A DNA stretch of 64,000 nt from assembly GCF_001269925.1 (NCBI RefSeq), contig NZ_LHVO01000058.1:1-64000 (forward strand). The letters run 5' to 3'. The position numbers and the translations under genes were made by a program. Source of the stretch: Pseudomonas sp. MIACH. Lineage in GTDB: Bacteria > Pseudomonadota > Gammaproteobacteria > Pseudomonadales > Pseudomonadaceae. The notes beneath the pieces were generated by a model. It was given only the letters and a program-made list of their open reading frames with translations, was not told where the DNA came from and made no database searches. Shown piece after piece: positions 52,439 to 61,372 of this stretch (positions are counted from its first letter, which is position 1; each line of letters opens with the position of its first letter).

Positions 52439-53318
52439 ACCCTCGGCGGCCCTGCAAGCCACCGGTATGCACGAAGATCAGGCGAGTGCCGGGTGCGAAA
52501 CGCCCGGCCTCGATCTGCTGCTTCAACGCCAGCAACGCCTTGCCGGTATAGAGCGGCTCCAGCGGTACACCGCAGGCCTGTTCAGTGCTCTCGATAAATT
52601 CAAGCAACAGCGGATCAACCTTCCCAAAGCCACCTCGACTGGCGTCCAGCAATTCATAACCACCCTGCACCAGGGCACTCACGTTCTGCGCCACACCATG
52701 ATCATCCGGTACCGCCATTGCGCCATACACCGGATGCGCGCCCGCCTCCGCCAGCGCCAACCCCGCCAACGTCGTACCGGTGCCTGCCGCCAACCACCAT
52801 GCGTCGTAATCGGCCCAGCCCACGGTGCTCAATTGCCGGCGTGCCTGCTCGACCAAGACCCCGCAACCCAATGCCCCGGCCATCCCGCCGCCGCCTTCGG
52901 GCACAGGGTAAAGATCGGGATATTGCGCGCGCCACGGCAACCAGAAATCCTCCGCGTGGCGCGCGCGGTAGCCGGCATAGCCCAGCCAATGCAACTGCAT
53001 GCCAAAGGCTTTCAGATCGAGGACTGTGGGGGTGTCTTGAGGGTGACCACGCAACAGGCCGACGGTGGGAAAACCAAAGCGCTTGCCCGCCGCTGCCAGC
53101 GCGTGCAGATGGTTGGAGTAAGCACCGCCGAGGCTGACGATGCCGCTGGCACCGGCCTGCTGCGCCTGGGCCAGGTGTTGGGTGAGCTTGAACCACTTAT
53201 TGCCGCTGATCAGTGGGTCGATACGGTCCAGGCGCAGCACGGCCAGCTCGACGCCGTTCAGCCACTCCAGCGCTAACGGTTCAAGCGGTGCATGGGGAAG
53301 CCAATCGAAAGGACCCAT
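52428..53318 (-). CDS. D-cysteine desulfhydrase / ACC-deaminase-like PLP enzyme
   Basis: Fold-type II PLP enzyme of 296 residues. The cofactor lysine lies in DPLISGNKWFKLTQHL (about residue 41), followed by GASGIVSLGGAYSNHLHALAAAG (substrate and phosphate contacts), and a glycine loop in WWLAAGTGTTLAGLALAEAG. Family members are D-cysteine desulfhydrase (DcyD) or 1-aminocyclopropane-1-carboxylate deaminase. At 296 residues it is shorter than true AcdS, and D-cysteine-type activity is more likely. It ends 11 bases inside the convergent cytochrome gene. Confidence 0.82.
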   Translation of the reverse strand: MGPFDWLPHAPLEPLALEWLNGVELAVLRLDRIDPLISGNKWFKLTQHLAQAQQAGASGIVSLGGAYSNHLHALAAAGKRFGFPTVGLLRGHPQDTPTVLDLKAFGMQLHWLGYAGYRARHAEDFWLPWRAQYPDLYPVPEGGGGMAGALGCGVLVEQARRQLSTVGWADYDAWWLAAGTGTTLAGLALAEAGAHPVYGAMAVPDDHGVAQNVSALVQGGYELLDASRGGFGKVDPLLLEFIESTEQACGVPLEPLYTGKALLALKQQIEAGRFAPGTRLIFVHTGGLQGRRGFTA

Positions 53319-53375
53319 CGGGCGGCATCTGCATCGAAAAAGGGGCGGTAGTCTAACACCGCCCCTTGCGTCGTC

Positions 53376-55415
53376 TTACAGCTCGGCGGCGAGGCGTGAG
53401 CCTTGGTTGATCGCGCGCTTGGCGTCCAGCTCGGCCGCCACATCGGCGCCGCCGATCAGGTGCACATTCTGCCCCGCCGCGACCAAGCCATCGTGCAATT
53501 CGCGCAGGGGGTCTTGCCCGGCGCAGATGACGATATTGTCCACGGCCAGCAGCTGCGGCTCGCCCTCGGCGCCGATGCGGATATGCAGGCCGTCATCGTC
53601 GATCTTCAGGTACTCGACGCTGTTAAGCATCTGCACGCGCTTGTTCTTCAAGCCGGTACGGTGGATCCAGCCGGTGGTCTTGCCCAGGCCGTCGCCGACC
53701 TTGGAGGTCTTGCGTTGCAGCAGGAACACCTCACGCGCCGGTGCATGGGGTTGCGGCTTGATCCCGGCCACACCGCCACGGGCTTGCAACTGGGTATCGA
53801 TGCCCCATTCCTTCCAGAACGCTTCGCGGTCGAGGCTGGTGGACACGCCTTCGTGCACAAGGAATTCCGAGACGTCAAAACCAATGCCGCCGGCGCCGAT
53901 CACCGCCACACGCTTGCCGACCGGCTTGCGCTCGAGGATCACGTCCAGGTAGCTCAGCACCTTGGCATTTTCAACCCCCGGAATCGCCGGCGTACGCGGC
54001 GCAATGCCGGTGGCCAGGATGATCTCGTCGTAACCGCCCGCCACCAGTTGTGCGGTGTCGACACGGGTGTTGAGGCACAGTTCGACGTGGGTGGTCTGCA
54101 ACTTGCGATTGAAGTAGCGCAGGGTCTCGAAAAACTCTTCCTTGCCCGGTACGCGCTTGGCGATATTGAACTGGCCGCCGATCTCACTGGCCGAATCGAA
54201 CAAGGTCACCTGGTGACCACGCTCAGCCGCTACGGTGGCAGCCGCCAGGCCGGCGGGACCGGCGCCGACCACGGCGATTTTCTTGACCTGCTTGACCGGC
54301 AAATAGTTGAGTTCGGTTTCATAGCAGGCCCGAGGGTTAACCAGGCAGGTGGTCAACTTGCCGCCAAAGGTGTGGTCCAGGCAGGCCTGGTTGCAGCCGA
54401 TGCAGGTGTTGATTTCATCGGCGCGGCCGGCGGCGGCCTTGTTGACGAACTCTGGGTCGGCGAGGAACGGCCGCGCCATCGAGACCATGTCGGCATCGCC
54501 TTCGGCGAGGATCTGCTCGGCGATTTCCGGTGTGTTGATGCGGTTGGTGGTGATCAGCGGGATCTGCACCGCGCCGCGCAACTTGGCAGTGACTTTGCTG
54601 AACGCGCCACGCGGTACTTTGGTGGCGATGGTCGGGATACGCGCTTCGTGCCAACCAATCCCGGTGTTGATAAGGGTCGCGCCAGCCTGCTCGATGGCCT
54701 TGGCCAGTTGCACGATTTCTTCCCAGACGCTGCCGCCTTCCACCAGGTCGAGCATCGACAGGCGGAAGATAATGATGAAGTTCGGGCCCACCGCTTCACG
54801 CACGCGGCGCACGATCTCCACCGCCAGACGCATGCGGTTTTCGTAGCTGCCGCCCCAACGGTCGGTGCGGTGGTTGGTGTGGGCGGCGAGGAACTGGTTA
54901 ATGAAGTAGCCTTCGGACCCCATGATTTCCACGCCGTCGTACTCGGCGACCTGGGCCAGCAGCGAACAGGTGACGAAATCCTGGATCTGCTTCTCGATGC
55001 CTTCCTCGTCCAGCTCCTTGGGCTTGAACGGGTTGATCGGCGCCTGGATCGCACTCGGCGCGACCTGTTTGGGGCTGTAGGCATAACGGCCGGCGTGGAG
55101 GATCTGCATGCAGATCTTGCCGCCCGCCTCATGCACGGCCTGCGTGACGATCTTGTGCTTCTGCGCTTCTTCTTCGGTGGTGAGCTTGGCCGCGCCGGAG
55201 TACACCCCGCCTTCATCATTCGGGCCAATGCCGCCGGTGACCATCAGCCCGACGCCACCACGGGCGCGCTCGGCAAAGTAGGCCGCCATGCGCTCGAAAC
55301 CACCGGGTTTTTCTTCCAGGCCAGTGTGCATCGACCCCATCAGGGTACGGTTGCGCAGGGTGGTAAAACCCAGGTCCAACGGGGCCAGCAGGTGCGGGTA
55401 GGCAGCAGCGGTCAT
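53376..55415 (-). CDS. fadH: NADPH-dependent 2,4-dienoyl-CoA reductase
   Basis: Iron-sulfur flavoenzyme of 679 residues needed to degrade unsaturated fatty acids. It has an N-terminal FMN barrel (YPHLLAPLDLGFTTLRNRTL...), the 4Fe-4S motif CIGCNQACLDHTF...TTCLVNPRACYE (about residues 335-360), and C-terminal FAD/NADPH domains (VVGAGPAGLAAATVAAERGH; VAVIGAGGIGFDVSEFL). The start at 55415 (MTAAAYPHLL) removes a non-conserved 17-residue extension. Length and domain order match FadH. Confidence 0.95.
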   Translation of the reverse strand: MTAAAYPHLLAPLDLGFTTLRNRTLMGSMHTGLEEKPGGFERMAAYFAERARGGVGLMVTGGIGPNDEGGVYSGAAKLTTEEEAQKHKIVTQAVHEAGGKICMQILHAGRYAYSPKQVAPSAIQAPINPFKPKELDEEGIEKQIQDFVTCSLLAQVAEYDGVEIMGSEGYFINQFLAAHTNHRTDRWGGSYENRMRLAVEIVRRVREAVGPNFIIIFRLSMLDLVEGGSVWEEIVQLAKAIEQAGATLINTGIGWHEARIPTIATKVPRGAFSKVTAKLRGAVQIPLITTNRINTPEIAEQILAEGDADMVSMARPFLADPEFVNKAAAGRADEINTCIGCNQACLDHTFGGKLTTCLVNPRACYETELNYLPVKQVKKIAVVGAGPAGLAAATVAAERGHQVTLFDSASEIGGQFNIAKRVPGKEEFFETLRYFNRKLQTTHVELCLNTRVDTAQLVAGGYDEIILATGIAPRTPAIPGVENAKVLSYLDVILERKPVGKRVAVIGAGGIGFDVSEFLVHEGVSTSLDREAFWKEWGIDTQLQARGGVAGIKPQPHAPAREVFLLQRKTSKVGDGLGKTTGWIHRTGLKNKRVQMLNSVEYLKIDDDGLHIRIGAEGEPQLLAVDNIVICAGQDPLRELHDGLVAAGQNVHLIGGADVAAELDAKRAINQGSRLAAEL

Positions 55416-55626
55416 GGTACAGCTCCACAACGGATCATCACGGGACGTGGGGGGCTCGAATGGCACCCCATCGGTTTATGTCCCACAGACTAAGAGCCGG
55501 TGGACAACGGCTCAATGACTGAAACTGACAAGTTATTGATCCAAATGCACAGCGCCCCTTGGCAAGCCGCTGCATGGGCCCTACCCTAGTCGCGAACCCT
55601 GCACCCGGTCTGTTGTCTGTTGCCCC

Positions 55627-56757
55627 ATGCGTAAACTTCTAGCTTTTACCGTCTCCATGGCCCTGGTTGCCGCCGTCGCCGCGTATCTGGTCTGGACCCA
55701 GGAGCGCCCCGTGGCGCATTACCTGTCGGACCTGCGCATCACCCTGGCCGTGAATGAAGGCCTGCCCGCCGATCGCGGTAACCTGCTGGGCATTCAGCCG
55801 GAGCTGTTTCCGGCCGATTACCAGAGCCTGGAACGCCTGCACCTGAAGCTCGCGGCTTACCTGCAAAAGGCCCGGGACCAGGGGTTGATCAACGAAAAAA
55901 CCATCGTGGTGCTGCCCGAACATATCGGCACCTGGCTCATGTTGACCGGCGAAAAAAATGAGGTGTACCAGGCGCTGCACGTGAAGGATGCGATGAACTG
56001 GCTATCGGTCAGCAACCCGCTGCTCTTTGCCCGCGCCTGGATCAGTGCCACCGGCGAAAATCGCACCGATGACGCCTATCTGCGGATGAAAGCCAAGGGC
56101 ATGGCGCGGGACTATCAGGTGCTGTTCGGCGGCCTGGCCAAGGAGTTTGGCGTCACGCTGGTGGCCGGCTCCATCGCCTTGCCTAACCCGAGTGTCAGCC
56201 AGGGACAACTGCTGGTCGGCTCGGGGGCGTTGTACAACGCCAGCGTGGTGTTTAATGCTGACGGCTTGCCCATCGGCGATCCCCAGCGCCAGCTCTATCC
56301 GATCTACGACGAGCGCGGCTTTATCGAGCCCGGCGATGAAAACGTCGTCAGTGTGGTCGATACACCGGCCGGCCGCCTGGGCGTCTTGGTGGGCAGTGAC
56401 AGCTGGTACCCGGACAACTACCGCAAGCTCAACGAGCAAGGGGCGCAGTTAATCGCGGTACCGGCGTTTGTGCTCGGCCGCGATACCTGGGACCGGCCAT
56501 GGCGCGGTTTCAAAAGTGTCTCCACGCCACAGGAAATCAGCCTCAAGCCCGAGGAGCTCAGCGAGGGCGAAGCGTGGCGCCGCCTGACCTTGATCAGCCA
56601 AGCGCCGATCAGCCAGGCCAGCGCCGGCATGAGCGTATTCCTGCGCGGGCAGTTCTGGGACCTGGGCACCGCCGGGCATAGTTTTCTCAGCAGCAACGGG
56701 CAGATCAACGCCGACGGCGACGCCCGTGGCGCGCGTCTGCTGAATATCTGGCTGTAA
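55627..56757 (+). CDS. Nitrilase-superfamily protein lacking the catalytic cysteine
   Basis: Protein of 376 residues with an N-terminal signal anchor (MRKLLAFTVSMALVAAVAAY) and a carbon-nitrogen-hydrolase fold. The first catalytic Glu is present (VVLPEHIGTWL, about residue 99). The lysine region reads RQLYPIYDERGF without an obvious catalytic Lys. The usual cysteine motif (GVxICYDxxFPE) reads GVLVGSDSWYPD, with Gly where Cys should be (about residue 259). It may be a non-enzymatic relative or use different chemistry. The AraC gene starts four bases after its stop. Confidence 0.75.
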   Translation: MRKLLAFTVSMALVAAVAAYLVWTQERPVAHYLSDLRITLAVNEGLPADRGNLLGIQPELFPADYQSLERLHLKLAAYLQKARDQGLINEKTIVVLPEHIGTWLMLTGEKNEVYQALHVKDAMNWLSVSNPLLFARAWISATGENRTDDAYLRMKAKGMARDYQVLFGGLAKEFGVTLVAGSIALPNPSVSQGQLLVGSGALYNASVVFNADGLPIGDPQRQLYPIYDERGFIEPGDENVVSVVDTPAGRLGVLVGSDSWYPDNYRKLNEQGAQLIAVPAFVLGRDTWDRPWRGFKSVSTPQEISLKPEELSEGEAWRRLTLISQAPISQASAGMSVFLRGQFWDLGTAGHSFLSSNGQINADGDARGARLLNIWL

Positions 56758-56761
56758 CCCC

Positions 56762-57796
56762 GTGAAGCCGGTGCGCCTGGGGGATCTGTCGGTGGGCTTC
56801 GTGCACACCCTGGCCGACGCGATCCACAGCCACGGCCTCGACCCGCAACCGCTGCTGCTGCAATACGGCCTTGACCCGGCGCGCCTCGCGGAAGCCGGCG
56901 CACGCTTGTCGATTCCACGCTATATGCGCCTGGGCCATGCTGCCATCCAGTTGACCGGCGACTGCGCCCTGGGCCTGCGCATGGGCCAGTGCAGCCGCCT
57001 GAGCCAGGCGGGATTGGCCGGGGTCACTGCCGCCCAGGCGCCCAACGTGCGCGAAGCGGCTCGCACGCTGACCCGCTTCGAAGCGCTATACGGCTCCAAC
57101 TATCGCGGGCAATCGAGTTTTCACGAAGACGCCGAAGGCGCCTGGCTGCGGTTCTATTCCATCAGCCCGTACAACGCCTATAACCGTTTTGTGGTGGACT
57201 CGATCATCGCCGGCTGGCTGCAGCAACTGTCGAGCCTGGCCCAGCAAACGGTGCAGGCGCAGCGGATTGAAATCGAGTTTGAAGCGCCGGACTACAGCGA
57301 ACGGTACGCGGTGCTGGGCGATGGTCCGATCCAGTTCGGCGCCGAGGCCAATCAAGTGCGCCTGAGCCAATCCACCCTGGCCCTGCGCAATCCGCAGCAT
57401 TGCCCGAGCACCTGGCAGCTGTTGCTGCAATTGTGTGAAAGGGAATTGGAGCAGTTGACCCGTACCCGCAGCCTGCGCGAGCGGATTACCCGGTTGCTCG
57501 GGCCGATGCTCAATGGCGGCCGGGAACCCGACCTGGAAGAAGTGGCGGCACGCTTGAAGCTGCCGACCTGGACACTGCGCCGCAAACTGGCCGAAGAAGG
57601 CACACAGTTTCGCGCGATTCTCAACGATACCCGCCGCGACCTGGCCATGACCTACATTCGCGATACGGAACTGGCATTCGGCGAAATCGCCTACTTGCTC
57701 GGTTTTGCCTCGGCCCAAGCGTTTCAACGGGCGTTCAGGCGATGGAACAACCAGACCCCAGGGGAATTTCGCCGCAGTCAGCGGCATTCCGCCTGA
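56762..57796 (+). CDS. AraC-family transcriptional regulator (OruR/ArgR-like N-domain)
   Basis: Regulator of 344 residues beginning with GTG. An N-terminal Arabinose_bd domain (about 15-205) precedes two helix-turn-helix motifs at the C-terminus: LEEVAARLKLPTWTLRRKLAEEGTQF and FGEIAYLLGFASAQAFQRAFRRWNNQTPGEFRR (read in parts). The first four bases downstream of the nitrilase-like gene make co-transcription certain. Its targets may include that gene or fadH. Confidence 0.9.
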   Translation: MKPVRLGDLSVGFVHTLADAIHSHGLDPQPLLLQYGLDPARLAEAGARLSIPRYMRLGHAAIQLTGDCALGLRMGQCSRLSQAGLAGVTAAQAPNVREAARTLTRFEALYGSNYRGQSSFHEDAEGAWLRFYSISPYNAYNRFVVDSIIAGWLQQLSSLAQQTVQAQRIEIEFEAPDYSERYAVLGDGPIQFGAEANQVRLSQSTLALRNPQHCPSTWQLLLQLCERELEQLTRTRSLRERITRLLGPMLNGGREPDLEEVAARLKLPTWTLRRKLAEEGTQFRAILNDTRRDLAMTYIRDTELAFGEIAYLLGFASAQAFQRAFRRWNNQTPGEFRRSQRHSA

Positions 57797-57804
57797 AGTC
57801 GGTC

Positions 57805-57891
57805 TTACAGCTCGGTGGCATCATCGGCCGGATCCAGGGGATCCAGTTCAAAGGCCTGGTACTCCAGCAGTTCTTCCTGATATTCGTCCAT
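57805..57891 (-). CDS. 28-residue acidic microprotein
   Basis: Short frame MDEYQEELLEYQAFELDP (first 18 residues), ending LDPADDATEL. Ten of 28 residues or more are Asp/Glu and there is almost no positive charge. It has a perfect ribosome site, AAGGAG, seven bases before the ATG. A longer in-frame reading upstream is unlikely because it would bury this site. No known domain; function unknown. It converges with the AraC gene nine bases away. Confidence 0.65.
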   Translation of the reverse strand: MDEYQEELLEYQAFELDPLDPADDATEL

Positions 57892-57979
57892 GGTGGGCTC
57901 CTTGTTTTGAATTAAAAGCGGCTGCAGATAAATGACCTGCACAGCCAGCCTAAAGTGCCGTGATGACGAAAAAATGTCG

Positions 57980-57991
57980 ACGTCATGACGT
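57980..57991. promoter_or_regulatory. Palindrome upstream of the microprotein
   Basis: ACGTCATGACGT is a perfect 12-base palindrome 89 bases upstream of the microprotein ATG, a plausible operator position. No cognate regulator is apparent. Confidence 0.35.
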
Positions 57992-58088
57992 TCCTGCACT
58001 CCAAGATTAAACGTAGCAGCGTTATGCGGATTTAGCACCGGGGTTTTGAGGCGCGATTGCAATCAGGCATGCACTGAAATGCAATGCA

Positions 58089-58565
58089 TCAAGTTTCAGA
58101 CTTGCGTCGGCCACGGGTTTGAACACCTACCTCCACCGCCATCCCGGCGGTACGCTCCAACGCCTCGGCAAACGCCCGGCGCTGCTCCGGTTCGATCTGC
58201 GACAGGAACAACTCGTCCACCGTACTTTCGTAGATCTTCCACATTTTTTTACGCAACGCCCGGCCGGCATCGGTGATCGACGCAAATGCGGCGCGGCCAT
58301 CGCCGTCGGAGCGTGAACGCACCACCAGGCCGTCCTTTTCCAGGCGGTCGACCAGACGCGTGAGGTTATAGCGCTCAATGGCCAGCACATCGGCCAATTC
58401 GTGCATGCGGCGCGTGCCTTCGGGGCCGCTTTCCAGGCCCCACAGTGCGTCGTACCAGGCGTAAGGCGGCAAGTCGGCGGCCGCCAGGCGGCGCTCGATT
58501 TCACGGATGACCGTCCTGTGGGCCCTGACAAAACGGAACCATACATCGGGCTCTTTCGACGACAT
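58089..58565 (-). CDS. MarR-family regulator
   Basis: Winged-helix protein of 158 residues: ALWGLESGPEGTRRMHELADVLAIERYNLTRLVDRLEKDG (in parts, about 42-82) and wing RSRSDGDGRAAFASITDAG. The start at 58565 (MSSKEPDVW) is preferred over 58589. It is divergent from the AceE-like gene, with a palindrome between them, and probably controls it. Confidence 0.88.
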   Translation of the reverse strand: MSSKEPDVWFRFVRAHRTVIREIERRLAAADLPPYAWYDALWGLESGPEGTRRMHELADVLAIERYNLTRLVDRLEKDGLVVRSRSDGDGRAAFASITDAGRALRKKMWKIYESTVDELFLSQIEPEQRRAFAEALERTAGMAVEVGVQTRGRRKSET

Positions 58566-58593
58566 GCAACACCATCCGGTGGATTTCAAGAAG

Positions 58594-58648
58594 GTTGCAA
58601 TAGTAGCTCATCCCGCGCTAGATTCGGCCATGTAGTTGCAATTGCAAC
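58594..58648. promoter_or_regulatory. MarR operator region between marR and aceE-like gene
   Basis: GTTGCAATTGCAAC (58635-58648) is a perfect 14-base palindrome, and a half-site GTTGCAA recurs at 58594-58600. The pair lies in the 145-base divergent spacer, well placed to repress both promoters. Confidence 0.7.
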
Positions 58649-58710
58649 AACTTTGGCGACGTTCCCACAAGGAGCCCGCCACTTGAAATCCGCCGACCCT
58701 GGAGCCTCAC

Positions 58711-61371
58711 ATGACCCCGAATAACGCAGTCAGACGCGACGCCGATCCACAGGAAACCCGCGAGTGGCTGGAGTCCATCGAATCGGTGCTGTCCACCGAA
58801 GGCCGCTCGCGCGCCCACTACCTGATCGATCAGTTGCTGGATTTTGACGTGGCGCGGCATGGCGACTTCTACGGGCGGGTGACCACGCCTTACGTCAACA
58901 CCATCCCGGTGGATCGCCAGTTACCCTACCCCGGCAACCTGGCCATCGAACGCCGCACCAATGCGTTTATCCGCTGGAACGCCATGGCCATGGTCTTGCG
59001 TGCAGGCAAGCACTCAGGCGTGGGTGGGCATATCGCCACTTATGCGTCAGCCGCTGTACTGTACGACGTAGGTTTCGACCACTTCTTCCGTGGCCGCACC
59101 GACAACTTCGACGGCGACCTGGTGTACATCCAGGGCCACTCCTCGCCAGGCATCTACGGCCGTGCCTACCTCGAAGGCCGCATCAGCGAAGCACAACTGG
59201 ATAACTTCCGCCGCGAAGTCGGTGGTGAAGGCATTTCGTCGTACCCCCACCCACGGCTGATGCCGGACTTCTGGCAATTCCCCACCGTGTCCATGGGACT
59301 CGGGCCGATCACGGCGGCCTATCAGGCGCGCTTTATGCGCTACCTGGAGTTTCGTGACCTCAAGCAACACCAGGGCCGCAAGGTCTGGGCATTCCTGGGT
59401 GATGGCGAAATGGACCAGCCGGAATCCCTGGCCGCCATTTCCCTGGCCGGGCGCGAGAAACTCGACAACCTGATCTTCGTGGTCAACTGCAACCTGCAAC
59501 GCCTGGACGGCCCGGTACGCGGCAACGCCAAGGTGATCCAGGAATTCGAAAGCCTGTACCGTGCCGCCGGCTGGAATGTGATCAAAGTGATCTGGGGCGG
59601 TGGCTGGGATGCACTGCTGGAAAAAGACACAAGCGGCCTGCTGCGCCAACGCATGATGGAATGCGTGGACGGTGACTATCAGAACTACAAATCCCAGAAC
59701 GGCGCCTACGTGCGCGAACACTTCTTCGGCAAATACCCGGAGTTGCTGGCACTGGTTGCGGACCTGTCCGACGACGACATATGGAAACTCTCCCGAGGCG
59801 GCCATGACCCGGACAAGGTCTACAACGCCTATGCCGCCGCCGTGCGTCACAGCGGCCAACCGACGGTGATCCTGGCAAAAACCGTCAAGGGCTTTGGCAT
59901 GGGCGAAGCCGGCGAAGGCCAGAACATCAACCACCAATTGAAGAAGATGGGCGCCGACGCCGTCAAAGCCTTCCGCGATCGCTTCGGCCTGGAAGTACCC
60001 GATGAGCAACTCGCTGAAATTCCGTACCTCAAGCCCACAGCCGATAGCGAAGAAGCCCGTTACTTCGCCGCACGTCGCCAGGCCCTGGGCGGCTATGTGC
60101 CCGCGCGCCACACGGCGGTCGAATCGCTGCAGATCCCCGAACTGAGCGCCTTCGCCACTCAGCTCAAGGACACTGGCGAGCGCGCGATCTCAACCACCAT
60201 GGCCTTCGTGCGCATCCTTGGCACCCTGCTGAAAGACCCACACCTGGGCAAACTGATCGTGCCCATCGTGCCGGACGAATCACGCACCTTCGGCATGGAA
60301 AGCCTGTTCCGTCAGATCGGCATCCACTCCGCCGTCGGCCAGCTCTACACCCCACAGGACTCCGGGCAACTGAGCTATTACAAGGAGAGCAAAGACGGAC
60401 AGATCATGCAGGAAGGCTTGAATGAATCCGGCGCCATTTCCTCGTGGATCGCAGCAAGTACGTCCTACAGCAACCACGGCCTGATGACCGTGCCGTTCTA
60501 TATCTTCTATTCGATGTTCGGCTTCCAGCGCGTCGGCGACCTGGCCTGGGCCGCAGGCGATGCACGAGCACGCGGCTTCCTGCTCGGCGCCACCGCCGGG
60601 CGCACCACGCTGATGGGCGAAGGCTTGCAGCACGACGATGGTCATAGCCATATCCTCTCGTCGGTGATTCCGTGCTGCATCTCCTATGACCCGACCTTTG
60701 CCTACGAACTCGCGGTGATTATCCGCGAGGGCATGCGGCGCATGTATGTCGAGCAAGAGGACATTTACTACTACATCACCCTGCTCAACGAAAACTACCC
60801 GCACCCGGCCATGCCCGAAGGCGTGGAAGACGGCATTCTCAAGGGTATGTACCGGCTCAGCGCCAACCCTCAGGCACAAGTGCAATTGATGGGCAGTGGT
60901 TCGATCCTGCGAGAAGTGATCGCCGCCGCTGAACTGCTGGCCACCGACTTCGGCGTGCACAGCAACGTGTGGAGCGTGACCAGCCTCACCGAGTTGCGCC
61001 GTGACGGGCATGCGGCCGAACGCTGGAACCTGCTGCACCCGGAAAGCGAGCCTCGCGTGAGTTATGTAGAGCAATGCCTGGCCGGGCAAACCGGGCCAGT
61101 GGTGGTGGCGACGGACTACGTGAAACTGTTCGCCGATCAGATTCGTCCGTTTGTGCCAGGCCGACGCTTTATCGCACTGGGCACGGATGGCTTCGGGCAA
61201 TCAGACACCCGGGAAGCCTTGCGTGCGTTCTTTGAGGTGGATCGCCACTTCATCGCCCTGGCTGCCCTGAAGGCGCTGGCGGATGACGGCGCGATCGGTC
61301 GCGACAAGGTCAGTGAAGCGATCAAACGCTACGGGATCAACGTCGACAAGGTCGACCCCGTAGCCGTTTGA
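58711..61371 (+). CDS. AceE-type homodimeric 2-oxoacid dehydrogenase E1
   Basis: Thiamine-diphosphate enzyme of 886 residues, the length of homodimeric pyruvate dehydrogenase E1. It has GGHIATYASAAVLYDVGFDHFF (about 91-112), the ThDP motif GDGEMDQPES...VVNCNLQ (about 227-262), and VPDESRTFGMESLFRQIGIHS in the middle domain. No E2 or E3 gene adjoins it, unlike aceEF. A stand-alone copy under MarR control suggests an accessory enzyme, for example MdeB-like 2-oxobutyrate dehydrogenase, though pyruvate use is not excluded. Confidence 0.88.
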   Translation: MTPNNAVRRDADPQETREWLESIESVLSTEGRSRAHYLIDQLLDFDVARHGDFYGRVTTPYVNTIPVDRQLPYPGNLAIERRTNAFIRWNAMAMVLRAGKHSGVGGHIATYASAAVLYDVGFDHFFRGRTDNFDGDLVYIQGHSSPGIYGRAYLEGRISEAQLDNFRREVGGEGISSYPHPRLMPDFWQFPTVSMGLGPITAAYQARFMRYLEFRDLKQHQGRKVWAFLGDGEMDQPESLAAISLAGREKLDNLIFVVNCNLQRLDGPVRGNAKVIQEFESLYRAAGWNVIKVIWGGGWDALLEKDTSGLLRQRMMECVDGDYQNYKSQNGAYVREHFFGKYPELLALVADLSDDDIWKLSRGGHDPDKVYNAYAAAVRHSGQPTVILAKTVKGFGMGEAGEGQNINHQLKKMGADAVKAFRDRFGLEVPDEQLAEIPYLKPTADSEEARYFAARRQALGGYVPARHTAVESLQIPELSAFATQLKDTGERAISTTMAFVRILGTLLKDPHLGKLIVPIVPDESRTFGMESLFRQIGIHSAVGQLYTPQDSGQLSYYKESKDGQIMQEGLNESGAISSWIAASTSYSNHGLMTVPFYIFYSMFGFQRVGDLAWAAGDARARGFLLGATAGRTTLMGEGLQHDDGHSHILSSVIPCCISYDPTFAYELAVIIREGMRRMYVEQEDIYYYITLLNENYPHPAMPEGVEDGILKGMYRLSANPQAQVQLMGSGSILREVIAAAELLATDFGVHSNVWSVTSLTELRRDGHAAERWNLLHPESEPRVSYVEQCLAGQTGPVVVATDYVKLFADQIRPFVPGRRFIALGTDGFGQSDTREALRAFFEVDRHFIALAALKALADDGAIGRDKVSEAIKRYGINVDKVDPVAV

Positions 61372-61372
61372 T

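Noticed and set aside
53403..55493. A 696-residue plus-strand frame opposite fadH
   Set aside because: fadH carries flavin and 4Fe-4S motifs in order; this frame is its mirror image without motifs.
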